From VXNE01 sp965206615 (GTDB taxonomy: Bacteria > Pseudomonadota > Gammaproteobacteria > Pseudomonadales > Azotimanducaceae), in NCBI GenBank assembly GCA_965206615.1, contig CBDBKI010000005.1:744001-808000 (forward strand): a stretch of DNA of 64,000 bases, written 5' to 3'. The position numbers were made by a program, and so were the translations under genes. Numbering within the stretch: position 1 is the first letter of the stretch; each line of letters begins with the position of its first letter. Below the pieces are notes generated by a model. The model had not been told where the DNA came from. It ran no database searches and saw nothing but the letters and a program-made list of their open reading frames with translations. This document shows, piece by piece, positions 17,177 to 25,902 of this stretch.

Positions 17177-19015
17177 TCAGTTCGCTCCCGGTCCCGGCAG
17201 CCGCGCCGCCTTCTCCTCGTCGTACCACCACGCGTCGGGAAAGCTCGTGCGGAACTCGGCGTCGAAGGGCGGCATGCCGAACTTGTCCCAGTAGACGACG
17301 CGGGGTCCCTCCACGCCGATGAGCGGGATCATGTAGAAGTGCCACAGGAGAACGCGGTCGAGAGCCCGTTGCGCGGCGGTGAGTTCCTCGCGGGTCCGGG
17401 CGTTCAGTACGCGCATCACCAGGTCGTCCACGGCCGGCAGGTCGATGCCGGGTCGATTCGCCGTGAGGGGCCTGTCGACCGAGCCGGAGTGGAAATACGA
17501 GATCACCTCCGCCGTCGGCGGTTGCGCCGTTCCGAAGACGTGCACGCTGATGTCGAAGTCGAATTCGTTCATCAGGTTGACGTACTGCGTCGTCTCCACC
17601 ATGCGGATCGTCGGCTGGAAGCCGAGCCGGCGCAGTTGGTCGACGTAGTGCGTCAGCAGCCGCACCTCCCCGGCGGAACGGGCGAGCAGGCTCAGCTCGA
17701 AGGGCTCGCCGGCGGCGTTTCTCAGGAGCCCGTCGCGCACGTTCCAGCCCGCGTCGCCGAGGAGTTGCCGCGCCCTCAGGAGCGCCTCGCGGTTGCGCCC
17801 GAAGCCGTTGCCGCGTGGCAGCTCGAACGCGTCGGTGAAGACCCGCTCGGGCAACGTCGCCCGGTACGGTTCGAGCAGGGCGAGCTCGGCGCGGCTCGGC
17901 AAACCGGTGGCGGCGAAACGGCTGTGCGGGAAGTAGCTCTCGGTGCGGGCGTTGAAGTTGTCGTTCAACACGCGGTTGAACCAGTCGAAGTCGTAGGCGA
18001 GCGTCAGGGCTTCCCGGACGCGCAGGTCGGACAGCTTTTCGCGGCGGGTATTGATGGCGAGCCCGCGCAGGATGCCGACGTACATGGCGAAGTTCTGGCG
18101 GTTCATGACGATCCAGCCGTTGTGCCGCGCCGGGATGTCGTAGCCGTGCTTCCAGTAGCGGGGGTCGCTCTCGATACGGAAGTCGACCAGGCCCTTGCGC
18201 AGGGCCTCTCGCGCAACCGTCGCGTCGCGATAGTAGTCGTAACGGATCTGGTCGAAGTTGTGGCGCCCGCGATGAATGCCGAGATGCCGGCCCCAGTAGT
18301 CGGGTACCCGTTCGTAGCGCAGGAAGCGCGCCTGCTCGGCCCGGGCGACGCGGTAGGGGCCGTTGCCCGGCGGCGGGGTCAGCGTGGTCCGGGTGATGTC
18401 GCGGTCGCGCCAGTAGTGCTCGGGCAGGATCGGCACCTTGCCGAGGCTGATGACGACCCCGGCGTTCAGCCCGCCGGTGTCGTGGAAGTGGAACGTCACC
18501 TCGCGGGCATTGTGGATCTCGGTCGACGCCACCATGCTGAAGGCGGCGCGCACGCCAGCCCAGGAGTTGTCGCGGATGTGATCGAAAGTGAACGCCACGT
18601 CCCGGGTGGTCACGGGCACGCCGTCGTGAAAGTGCGCCTCGGGACGCAGCCGAAATCGAGCCCACTTGAAATCCTCCGGGACCATCACCGCCTCGGCCAG
18701 GTTCCCGTAATACGTACCGAGTTCGTCGTCGCTGCTCATCAGCAGCCCGTCATAGAGGATGGACTCGTGGATGACGGATATGCCAGGTGTCGGGATGCCC
18801 TTGCCGAGCAGGGGCGTGAAGCTGTTCCAGTTGGTTTGGCTCGCGCGGACGAGCGTGCCGCCCTTGGGGGCGTGCGGATTGACGTAGTCGAAATGCGCAA
18901 GGTCCGGCGGGTACTTGAACGAGCCGAAGAACGACACGCCGTGCTCGTATGCAGGTTCGGCGGCCGAGAGGATGGCAGCGAACGTGATCAGGGCGGCGAG
19001 CTGTCGGATGGGCAC
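17177..19015 (-). CDS. Periplasmic peptide-binding protein, YejA-like (SBP family 5)
   Basis: A 612-residue extracellular solute-binding protein. A signal peptide occupies about residues 1-22. Mature features typical of the YejA branch of family 5 include HAPKGGTLVRAS, YDGLLMSSDDELGTYYGNLAEAV, FHDGVPVTTRDVAFTFD and the C-terminal MIPLIGVEGPRVVYWDKFG. The family delivers oligopeptides (microcin C uptake in E. coli) to an ABC permease. No permease or ATPase genes for it are adjacent, so it is either an orphan or served elsewhere. A 53-base piece of its 3' region is duplicated at 16532. Confidence 0.88.
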   Translation of the reverse strand: MPIRQLAALITFAAILSAAEPAYEHGVSFFGSFKYPPDLAHFDYVNPHAPKGGTLVRASQTNWNSFTPLLGKGIPTPGISVIHESILYDGLLMSSDDELGTYYGNLAEAVMVPEDFKWARFRLRPEAHFHDGVPVTTRDVAFTFDHIRDNSWAGVRAAFSMVASTEIHNAREVTFHFHDTGGLNAGVVISLGKVPILPEHYWRDRDITRTTLTPPPGNGPYRVARAEQARFLRYERVPDYWGRHLGIHRGRHNFDQIRYDYYRDATVAREALRKGLVDFRIESDPRYWKHGYDIPARHNGWIVMNRQNFAMYVGILRGLAINTRREKLSDLRVREALTLAYDFDWFNRVLNDNFNARTESYFPHSRFAATGLPSRAELALLEPYRATLPERVFTDAFELPRGNGFGRNREALLRARQLLGDAGWNVRDGLLRNAAGEPFELSLLARSAGEVRLLTHYVDQLRRLGFQPTIRMVETTQYVNLMNEFDFDISVHVFGTAQPPTAEVISYFHSGSVDRPLTANRPGIDLPAVDDLVMRVLNARTREELTAAQRALDRVLLWHFYMIPLIGVEGPRVVYWDKFGMPPFDAEFRTSFPDAWWYDEEKAARLPGPGAN

Positions 19016-19117
19016 GGTCCTTGAGGCGTGGCCGCCGGATCATACAACCGATGGGGCGGAACGCCGGGCGTCCTTCGGCCATAATGCCGGGCTTTGCGAC
19101 ACCATCTGGACTGCTCC

Positions 19118-19978
19118 ATGAAAATAGGACTGATCCCCGTCAACATCGGCGTCAGCACCGCCGCGGAAGTCGTTGGACTCGCGCGCCTCGCGGAGGACTC
19201 GGGCTTCGAATCCGTGTGGACCTTCGAGCACGTCGTGGTCCCCCTCGAGTACGAGTCGAAGTATCCCTACGATGCCTCCGGCAAGATGGGCGCCACGCCG
19301 GAGACGCCCCTCTTCGATCCGCTGATCGCGCTGACGGCGGCGGCAGCCGGCACGAAGACCATTCGCCTCGGCACGGGCGTCAACATCCTCCCGCAGTCCA
19401 ATCCCCTGTTCCTCGCGAAGCAGGCCGCGAGCCTCGACGCGCTCTCCGGAGGGCGCCTGCTGCTCGGCCTCGGCATCGGCTGGCTGCGCGAGGAGTTCGA
19501 CGCCATGGGCGTCCCCTTCGAGCGCCGTGGAGCGCGCTTCGACGACTACGTGGCGGCGATGCGCAAGGTCTGGTCCGGCGAAGTGGTGGAGCACGAGAGC
19601 GACTTCATCGAGTGGTCCGGCTTCAAGAGCTATCCCCTGCCCGTGCAGGACCCCTTGCCGGTCATCATCGGCGGGTCCAAGGGCAAGGTCTACGAACGCA
19701 TCGCGCGCCACGGCAACGGCTGGTACGTGCCGGGGACGGGCGTGGACGAAGTTGCCGCCCTGCTGGCGCCGCTCAAGGTAACCTGCGCCGAGGTCGGTCG
19801 CGACTACGCCGAGATCGAGATCACCTGCATGTGGTCCGGCCAGGGTGGAGTGGACGCGGTGCGCGCGTTCGAAGACATCGGGGCGCACCGGCTCGTGGTC
19901 CCCTTGTTCGCGCTCGGCGGCGATCCGGCGAGCGTGCTGCCGCGCTTCGGCGAGGAACTGATCGCGCAGGTCGCCTGA
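19118..19978 (+). CDS. LLM-class flavin-dependent oxidoreductase
   Basis: A 286-residue TIM-barrel oxidoreductase of the luciferase-like superfamily, close to the 'probable F420-dependent' subfamily. It has MKIGLIPVNIGV at the start, SVWTFEHVVVP, LGTGVNILPQSNPLFLAKQAASLDALSGGRLLLGLGIG split by the expected turns, and VIIGGSKGKV near residue 185. Cofactor may be F420 or FMN; this cannot be decided from sequence alone. ATG at 19118 was chosen because it aligns with the family's first beta strand. Its TGA overlaps the ATG of the HAD hydrolase (TGATG), so the two are translationally coupled. Confidence 0.85.
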   Translation: MKIGLIPVNIGVSTAAEVVGLARLAEDSGFESVWTFEHVVVPLEYESKYPYDASGKMGATPETPLFDPLIALTAAAAGTKTIRLGTGVNILPQSNPLFLAKQAASLDALSGGRLLLGLGIGWLREEFDAMGVPFERRGARFDDYVAAMRKVWSGEVVEHESDFIEWSGFKSYPLPVQDPLPVIIGGSKGKVYERIARHGNGWYVPGTGVDEVAALLAPLKVTCAEVGRDYAEIEITCMWSGQGGVDAVRAFEDIGAHRLVVPLFALGGDPASVLPRFGEELIAQVA

Positions 19979-20778
19979 TGGGCTACGCGGCGCTCGCGCT
20001 GGATCTCGACGGGACGCTGCTCGTCGGCGAGGACATCCCGGCGGAGAACGTGCGGGCGTTGCGGGCAGCGCGGGACGCCGGGTACCGGGTGCTGATCGCC
20101 ACGGCCCGCTGGCGACAGATGGCGCTCCGGATCGCGGAGGAGATTGGCGTTACCGATCCGGTGATCGCCTGCTCAGGCGCGGAAGTCTACGACCCCGCGA
20201 CGGCAGAGGACGTGTTCGACGAGCGCCTGCCGGCGGACTTCGTGGCGGAGCTCTTTGCCCTGTGCGATGCCAATCGTTGCATCGCGACCGTGACGTTTTC
20301 GGACCGGGTTCTGGTGAAGCTGGACGGCGGGCCAGGCACGCTCGACTTGCCGGATCTCGAATGGACGCCGGCGCTGACCGGGGCCGAGCCGTCGTTGCCG
20401 CGCGTGGCGGCCATCCAGGGCAGTGCGGTCAACCGCGTGATACGAGGCGAGCTGGAGCCGAAGTACGCGGGTCAGGTGCACATCGCGGACTCGATCGGCC
20501 CGAACGGCAAGATCATCCTGACGGCGACGGGCGCGAACGCCAGCAAGGGCCATGCGCTGCGGGCCGCGTGCCGCCACATGGGCATCGGTCCCGAGCAGGT
20601 GGTGGCATTCGGGGACGCGGAGAACGACATCGAGATGTTCGCCGCGGCCGGTGCTTCGGTGGCGATGGGGCAGGCGGACGAAGCGACCAAACGCGCGGCG
20701 ACGTTCGTGAGCAGCCGAAATACCGAGGCGGGGGTTGCGCGGGCGGTGGATCGGCTTTTGGGGGAGGGTGCGCTTTGA
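19978..20778 (+). CDS. HAD-superfamily (Cof-type) phosphatase
   Basis: A 266-residue haloacid dehalogenase-like hydrolase of the Cof/IIB class. Motif I is LDLDGTLL (residues 8-15), motif II lies in LIATAR, motif III is the lysine in NASKGHAL, and motif IV is FGDAENDIEMF. A class IIB cap domain sits between motifs II and III. These enzymes dephosphorylate sugar phosphates, FMN or pyridoxal phosphate. Coupling to the flavin-dependent oxidoreductase (1-base overlap) is suggestive of cofactor- or product-phosphate turnover but remains inference. Confidence 0.88.
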   Translation: MGYAALALDLDGTLLVGEDIPAENVRALRAARDAGYRVLIATARWRQMALRIAEEIGVTDPVIACSGAEVYDPATAEDVFDERLPADFVAELFALCDANRCIATVTFSDRVLVKLDGGPGTLDLPDLEWTPALTGAEPSLPRVAAIQGSAVNRVIRGELEPKYAGQVHIADSIGPNGKIILTATGANASKGHALRAACRHMGIGPEQVVAFGDAENDIEMFAAAGASVAMGQADEATKRAATFVSSRNTEAGVARAVDRLLGEGAL

Positions 20779-20874
20779 GGTCCGCCGAAGCTCCTTGCGA
20801 TTAGCGCGCCTCCGCTGGTGTCGTTGACCTGGTAAGACGATGGCGTGGGAGGTATGGCGCAGGATGAGGAGACG

Positions 20875-21492
20875 ATGAAGCGAAGCACATCGGGCAACAG
20901 GTCCGGTCGGACGCTCGCCGCGGTGGCGGCGGTCGCGGTCTGGACCTTGTGGGCCGGCTCGCCGGCCGCGGGCGCCGACACCTCGACCTTCGTGCCCGTG
21001 ACCGACGCCATGCTGACGAACCCGGACCCGGCCGACTGGCTGAGCTGGCGGCGCACCACGAACGGCCACGGCTACAGTCCGCTGGACCAGATCACGGCCG
21101 AGAACGTCGGAACAATGCGGCTCGTGTGGACGCGCGCGCTGCGCGAAGGCCCCCAGTCCGGCACGCCGCTCGCGTACGACGGCGTGCTCTACATGCCGAA
21201 TCCGGCGGACGTCACGCAGGCGATCGACGCCGCGACCGGTGGCGGACTGCTGTTCGGCGGGGACCTGAACGGCCGGTTCAAGGCGTTCGACCAGGGTACC
21301 GGCGAGGTCCTTTGGGAGATCAACCTGGGATCGCCCGTGACGGGGTTTCCGATTTCCTTCGCGGTCGACGGGCGGCAATACATCGCGGTCAGTACCGGCC
21401 ACTCGGGCATCTCGAGCATGCTCCTGCGCCTGACGCGCGAGTTGCGGCCGAGCGCCGGGAACAACCTGTTCGTGTTCGCGTTGCCGGAGTGA
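20875..21492 (+). pseudogene. PQQ-dependent dehydrogenase with a large internal deletion
   Basis: A 205-residue reading frame with a signal peptide (about 1-34). It continues into the N-terminal blade of a quinoprotein alcohol dehydrogenase (DWLSWRRTTNGHGYSPL) and then jumps at DAATG/GGLLFGGD (about residue 122) to the last blade (KAFDQGTGEVLWEINLGSPV, YIAVSTG). Full-length relatives have about 550-700 residues, so some 350-450 residues, including the PQQ and calcium sites, are missing. The junction keeps frame. ATG at 20875 follows GAGGAG; an in-frame ATG at 20854 is less well placed. It cannot be catalytically active as a dehydrogenase. Confidence 0.8.
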
Positions 21493-21575
21493 TCACGAAC
21501 TCCACGCCGTGCCAGCCGCGCTCGCGGGCCGAACGAGGAAGTTCTTCCAGGTGCGGCTCTCTGAGCGCGCTTCGA

Positions 21576-21821
21576 CTAGGAGGAGGTAGTGCGGAGCAGC
21601 GAGGAGCGGACGCGCTCGGGCGGGTTGATGGCGACGAAGCTGCTCGCGGGGAACAGGTAGTCCTCGCCGCTCTCGTCGACTACGCGCAGGTCCCCCGTCG
21701 CGGCGGCATCGTCGTCGGCGACCGTTCTGTAGATCTTGTGTAGCTCCAGCGATGCCGGGTAGTCGGCGTTGTCGACGCAGACGACGTAATCGGTAGAGAA
21801 TCTTGGCCTGCTCATTGTCAA
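21576..21821 (-). CDS. Small conserved hypothetical protein
   Basis: An 81-residue protein beginning with TTG at 21821 that overlaps the stop of the upstream frame (TTGA); an ATG two codons later (21815) is the alternative start. Core sequence YVVCVDNADYPASLELHKIYR ends its first half, and LRVVDESGEDYLFPASSF the second. The second half has the form of a small SH3-like barrel I have seen in short proteobacterial and cyanobacterial proteins of unknown function. The partner upstream is frameshifted. No function can be assigned. Confidence 0.65.
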   Translation of the reverse strand: MTMSRPRFSTDYVVCVDNADYPASLELHKIYRTVADDDAAATGDLRVVDESGEDYLFPASSFVAINPPERVRSSLLRTTSS

Positions 21822-22050
21822 TCCAGGTAGCGTTTTCGTTTGAACTCGCGGCGGCCGATGCCGTGTGCCTCGTACCAGTGAAGTTCGGCCAAGCGGATGT
21901 CGCCACTCTGCAATCGAACGCGGGCAACGCCTTTCGTTTGCGCCAATTTCCGGGGCCGTACGCCCGTCTCAAGCGCGACAGTTCGCGAATGCCCGCGCCT
22001 TGCGCGATCGTTTCGGAGTGCTCGATGCGACCGATGATGCGGAAGTCCAC
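21818..22050 (-). pseudogene. Small conserved hypothetical protein, frameshifted
   Basis: A GTG at 22050 opens VDFRIIGRIEHSETIAQG and reads to YGPGNWRKRK. The expected continuation GVARVRLQSGDIRLAELHW, ending GRREFKRKRYLD, lies one frame over and stops at 21818. Restoring one G near 21931-21935 would join them into a roughly 78-residue protein. The C-terminal part (AELHWYEAHGIG) is a recurrent motif of a small uncharacterised family usually found next to the kind of protein encoded at 21576. This may be a true frameshift or a sequencing error in a G-run. Confidence 0.6.
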
Positions 22051-22141
22051 GGGTCGTCACGCACGCCGGTTCGGTTCGTCCGGGAGGTTGGCAGAAGGCG
22101 ACCCGGCGGTCAACGTTGCGGCGACCGGATTCGCCGACGGA

Positions 22142-22343
22142 TCAGAACTCCGCCTCGATGACGATCTCCCGGATGACGTCCGCCTCGGAGGGAAGCTCCG
22201 CGTCCCCGGCCGGGTAGCCGTTCCGCGCCAGGATGAAGGCGACCAGGTCGGCGTAGATGTCCGCACTCAGGCCGCCGGGGGCGCTCTGGGGCAGCCCTTG
22301 TGGACCAATGTCCGGCCCGATGGTGGACGGAGCGGGCTGGCGG
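22142..22343 (-). pseudogene. C-terminal remnant of a c-type cytochrome
   Basis: On the reverse strand, with a TGA at 22142-22144, the frame reads IGPDIGPQGLPQSAPGG then LSADIYADLVAFILARNG and YPAGDAELPSEAD. This is the typical tail of the cytochrome c domains that accept electrons from PQQ dehydrogenases. The CxxCH haem motif is absent and the frame has no start. With the gutted quinoprotein gene at 20875 it suggests a decayed PQQ dehydrogenase/cytochrome locus. Confidence 0.5.
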
Positions 22344-22404
22344 GGTCAACCGCGCGCTGCGGCACGCTGTCGGGACCTGCCGGCGGGGGTTGATTGCGTC
22401 CGGC

Positions 22405-22429
22405 TGTACCTGTACGTTATTCCTGTACT
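22405..22429 (+). promoter_or_regulatory. Probable yefM operator (TGTAC repeats)
   Basis: Three TGTAC hexamers (22405, 22411 and 22424) lie just upstream of the antitoxin start. YefM/YoeB operators are known to be built from TGTACA cores, so autorepression here is likely. A comparable pair of GTAC cores precedes the second yefM at 36949. Confidence 0.5.
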
Positions 22430-22445
22430 TATGCGGGCAGGCCCG

Positions 22446-22730
22446 ATGATCCACGAGACGACTTACACGCAGGCCAGACAACGCCTGGCTGCGCTGATGG
22501 ATCAGGTCACGGACACGCGCGAACCGGTGCTGATCCGGCGCAGGGGCCGGGAGGGGGTAGCCCTCATCGCGGCGGACGAGCTCACCGGCTGGCTGGAGAC
22601 GGCCCATCTCCTGCGCTCGCCGAACAACGCCCGCCGACTGCTCGAGGCGAGCGAACGGGCGGCTCGTGGCGAGAGCGAGACCATCGACGTCCAGGAGCTC
22701 AGGCAACTTCTCGGCTTGGCCGACGAGTGA
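22446..22730 (+). CDS. yefM: YefM-type antitoxin, module 1
   Basis: A 94-residue YefM/Phd antitoxin: TTYTQARQRLAALMDQVTD forms the DNA-binding start, VLIRRRGREGVALIAADEL the core, and HLLRSPNNARRLLEA the C-terminal neutralising helix that is diagnostic of YefM. ATG 22446 is preferred; an in-frame ATG at 22431 is possible but sits inside the operator region. It overlaps its toxin by GTGA, and the operator-like TGTAC repeats are directly upstream. Confidence 0.85.
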   Translation: MIHETTYTQARQRLAALMDQVTDTREPVLIRRRGREGVALIAADELTGWLETAHLLRSPNNARRLLEASERAARGESETIDVQELRQLLGLADE

Positions 22731-22999
22731 CCGGTAGCCGGCCGCGACAAGCGGTCATGGATCGGAACTTCCTTGCCGATCTCGAGCATTGGACCCGGAC
22801 CGACCGGCGTCGTGCGTTGCGCACACTCCGGCTCGTCGAAGATGTGCTGCGCGACCCCTTCGCGGGCTCGGGCAAACCCGAGCGCCTGCGGGGCGCGCTG
22901 GCCGGCAAGTGGTCGCGTCGCATCGATCAGGAACACCGGCTCGTCTACCAGGTCGACGGTGACCGGGTGACGTTCCTCGCGGCGCGCCATCACTACTGA
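22727..22999 (+). CDS. yoeB: YoeB-type mRNA interferase toxin, module 1
   Basis: A 90-residue RelE-superfamily ribosome-dependent RNase of the YoeB branch. Recognisable parts are LEHWTRTDRRRALRTLRLVE, DVLRDPFAGSGKPERLRG, WSRRIDQEHRLVYQV and the C-terminal AARHHY, where His and Tyr are catalytic. The GTG at 22727 overlaps the antitoxin stop (GTGA), exactly as in module 2; an ATG at 22757 is an alternative. All key residues are present, so the module looks active. Confidence 0.87.
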   Translation: MTGSRPRQAVMDRNFLADLEHWTRTDRRRALRTLRLVEDVLRDPFAGSGKPERLRGALAGKWSRRIDQEHRLVYQVDGDRVTFLAARHHY

Positions 23000-23141
23000 A
23001 CGCTACGCGATCAAAGGCCCCAGTGCTCGCGATGCTGGGAGGTCTGACCGCGGCGAAGACGTTTGAGGAGTACCTCAACGGCGCCCCGGTCCGGCCGACG
23101 GCCCGCTTATGATGGCCGCCCGCATCGCAGGACGAAAGCCA

Positions 23142-24335
23142 ATGAGCGAAAGAGGACCGAACACCCTGGCGGTACACGCCGGCGAAGCGCCCGATCCGAC
23201 GACAGGCGCGTCGGCGCCGAACCTCGTGATGTCGACGACGTTCGCCCTGGAGGAACCGGCCGGTTTCTCCATTGGCGCGTTCGAGGGCGAACTGCCGTAC
23301 ATCTACACGCGGTGGGGCAACCCGACGGTCAGGATGGTCGAGGAAAAGCTCGCGGCGCTGGAAGGCGCGGAGGACTGCGTGGCCTTCGGTTCCGGCATGG
23401 CCGCGACTTCCGCGCTGCTGCTTGCCGGTCTGAAGGCGGGTGACCACCTGGTGATGAGCGACGTCAACTACGCCGGAACGGCGGAACTGGCGCGGAGCAC
23501 GTTGCCGGACTATGGGATCGAGACGACCACGGTCGATACGAGCGACCTCCCGGCGGTGGAGGCGGCGATGCGGCCTGAGACCCGAATGCTCTGGATCGAG
23601 ACGCCGGCCAATCCCATCCTGCGCCTGACGGACATCGCCGCCGTCGCAGCGATTGCGGCGGAGAAGGATGTTCCTCTCGTCGTGGACTCGACCTTCGCCA
23701 CTCCGATCGCTACGAAGCCGTTGGCGCTGGGGGCCGACTTCGTGGTGCATTCGCTGACGAAGTACATCGGCGGCCACGGCGACGCTCTCGGCGGGGCCGT
23801 GCTCGGTAGCCGGGAACGCATCGAGCGGTTGCGCACCCACGCCCTCGTCTACTTCGGCGGCGTGCTGAGCCCGTTCAACGCCTGGCTGATCGCACGGGGC
23901 GCGGCGACCCTGCCGATCCGGATGCGCGCGCACGAGGAAGGCGCCCGGCGGGTGGCGCAGTTTCTCGAAGATCACCCGGCTGTCGGGCGCGTCAACTATC
24001 CGGGCCTTGCATCCCACCCGCAGCGTGCGCTGGCGGAACGGCAGATGGCGAATTGCTCGGGCACGCTGTCCTTCCAGGTGCATGGCGACGGGGCCGCCCT
24101 GGCGCGGCGCATGGCGAAGGAACTGGAGATCATCCACTACGCTGTGTCCCTCGGACATCACCGGAGCCTGATCTACTGGATCGACACGGCAGCCATGATG
24201 GAGTCGACCTTCCAGCTCGAGGGCGACCAGCTCGCCGGATACCGGGAGTTCGCCGGGGACGGCGTCTTCCGGCTGTCGGTGGGGCTCGAGGATGCGCAGG
24301 ACCTGTGCCGGGACCTGGATCGGGTGCTGCCGTGA
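23142..24335 (+). CDS. Trans-sulfuration PLP enzyme (cystathionine gamma-synthase / methionine gamma-lyase type)
   Basis: A 397-residue fold-type I PLP enzyme of the Cys/Met metabolism family. It has YTRWGNPTVRMVEEKLAALEG, the phosphate loop GSGMAATSAL, the tyrosine-anchored substrate region and the cofactor lysine in HSLTKYIGGHGDALGG. The C-terminal SVGLEDAQDLCRDL is typical. Members make or break C-S bonds at the gamma carbon; the exact activity cannot be chosen between cystathionine gamma-synthase, O-acylhomoserine sulfhydrylase and methionine gamma-lyase. ATG 23142 follows AGGA by 10 bases. It stands alone between a toxin gene and a wax ester synthase gene. Confidence 0.88.
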   Translation: MSERGPNTLAVHAGEAPDPTTGASAPNLVMSTTFALEEPAGFSIGAFEGELPYIYTRWGNPTVRMVEEKLAALEGAEDCVAFGSGMAATSALLLAGLKAGDHLVMSDVNYAGTAELARSTLPDYGIETTTVDTSDLPAVEAAMRPETRMLWIETPANPILRLTDIAAVAAIAAEKDVPLVVDSTFATPIATKPLALGADFVVHSLTKYIGGHGDALGGAVLGSRERIERLRTHALVYFGGVLSPFNAWLIARGAATLPIRMRAHEEGARRVAQFLEDHPAVGRVNYPGLASHPQRALAERQMANCSGTLSFQVHGDGAALARRMAKELEIIHYAVSLGHHRSLIYWIDTAAMMESTFQLEGDQLAGYREFAGDGVFRLSVGLEDAQDLCRDLDRVLP

Positions 24336-24431
24336 CGGCCCGGCTACTGGCGTCTCTGCGCGCCGTTCAATAGGCTTGCGCACTCGCCGTCGCGTGCCGG
24401 CGACAGCGTGCTGCCAAAACGGAGTGGAACG

Positions 24432-25889
24432 ATGAGACTCAGCCCCATGGATGCCTCATTCCTGTATGCGGAATCCGTCAGTGGGCCGATGCACATCTCC
24501 TCGATCTATGTCCTGGAAGGGGCGCTGAGTCCTGCCCGCGTACGCGAGCACTTCGCGGAGCGTATCCACCTCATTCCGAGCTATCGCCGCAAGATTGCGC
24601 ATATCCCACTCAACTTGGGCCACCCCAAGTGGGTGGACGATTCCAACTTCGATCTGGGCTACCACATTCGCCATCACGAGTTGCCTGCGGACGCGACCTT
24701 GCAGGATGGCATCGACGCCGCGGCGAAGCTCAACCAACCCATGCTGGATCGCAGTCGTCCCCTGTGGCTGGTGCATGTCATCACCGGCGTTCCCGACCGC
24801 ACGCTGATCCTGCAGATGACCCATCATGCAATGATCGATGGCGCCTCCGGAGTAGAGCTCACCACGGTGATCTACGACTTCCAGCCGACACCCCGGGAGA
24901 TCGAACCGCCGGACGCCCAGTGGCGACCCGCCGCGGCGCAGACGAGCATGGATTTGTTCGGCGAGGCTCTGCAGGACAATCTCGCGAAGCTGCGCGATGC
25001 GAATCCTCGAGATCTGTTTCCGAACACCGAAAAGCAGCGCGAGTTGGCGGGCCGCGCCGCGCAGGTTTTCGGCAGCTTTCTGATGCGTCCGGCGATTACC
25101 GCCCCGTTCAATGCGACCGCCGTGGGTCCGCGGCGACGCGTGCTCTACCTGAAGAAACCGTTTGGCGAGATACGGGAGATTCGACGTGCCCTCGGCGGGA
25201 CGATCAACGATGTGGTGCTGACCGTCGTATCGGAAGCCGTTGCCCGCTATCTGCGTGCGCACGACGAGCGGGTCGACAATCAGTACATGCGAATCCTGTG
25301 TCCGGTGAACGTCCGCACGGAGGATCAGGGCGGTGCGCTGGGTAACCAGGTATCCGCGGTGTTTCCGATGCTCCCGGCCTGGCCCATGCAGGGTCGCCGG
25401 CGTCTTGCGGTGGTGTGTGCCGAGATGGAGCGCATCAAGGACCGCGAGGAGGCGCAGGCGCTGACCCTCGCATCGGAAGCGACCGCGAACGTCTGGCCGC
25501 TCGCGATGGCGCCGACGCAGCTGGTCGGCACGCCGTTCGATCCGACCGCGCTTGCGGCACGGATGCCCGCGCCCGTGCCCACCAGTATGGGATGGCGACC
25601 ACCGAACATGGGAGTCAACTTTGTCTGCACGAACGTTCCCGGTGTGCAGGTACCCCAATACCTGGCCGGGCACAAGGTGCTCGATACCATCGGGCTCCTG
25701 GTGCTGACGGGCAACATCGGCTTCAGCATGACGATCCTGAGTTATAACAAGGAACTCTTCTTTGGTTTCATATGCGAACCGCGGCTGCTTCCCGATCTGG
25801 AGTTGATCGTCGAAGGGGTGAACGGCACGTTCGAGGAGCTGCTTGACGAGGCACGTCAGGAAGCCGGGCAGGTTACCAACCACGACTAG
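24432..25889 (+). CDS. Wax ester synthase / diacylglycerol acyltransferase (WS/DGAT), copy 1
   Basis: A 485-residue bifunctional acyltransferase that esterifies fatty alcohols or diacylglycerol with acyl-CoA. The catalytic HHxxxDG motif is HHAMIDG (131-137). Other family blocks are MDASFLYAE at the start, GTINDVVLTVVSEAV, the NVRTED segment and the late NVPGVQVP region. ATG 24432 follows GGAG. Downstream is a GNAT gene only 13 bases away. A second, distant WS/DGAT is encoded at 45261 in the PHA cluster, so the cell probably stores wax ester or triacylglycerol besides PHA. Confidence 0.9.
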   Translation: MRLSPMDASFLYAESVSGPMHISSIYVLEGALSPARVREHFAERIHLIPSYRRKIAHIPLNLGHPKWVDDSNFDLGYHIRHHELPADATLQDGIDAAAKLNQPMLDRSRPLWLVHVITGVPDRTLILQMTHHAMIDGASGVELTTVIYDFQPTPREIEPPDAQWRPAAAQTSMDLFGEALQDNLAKLRDANPRDLFPNTEKQRELAGRAAQVFGSFLMRPAITAPFNATAVGPRRRVLYLKKPFGEIREIRRALGGTINDVVLTVVSEAVARYLRAHDERVDNQYMRILCPVNVRTEDQGGALGNQVSAVFPMLPAWPMQGRRRLAVVCAEMERIKDREEAQALTLASEATANVWPLAMAPTQLVGTPFDPTALAARMPAPVPTSMGWRPPNMGVNFVCTNVPGVQVPQYLAGHKVLDTIGLLVLTGNIGFSMTILSYNKELFFGFICEPRLLPDLELIVEGVNGTFEELLDEARQEAGQVTNHD

Positions 25890-25902
25890 AGAGGCGGCGG
25901 CA

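Noticed and set aside
23000..23141. Short frame reading TFEEYLNGAPVRP between yoeB and the PLP enzyme gene
   Set aside because: Too short and without recognisable context; probably chance.
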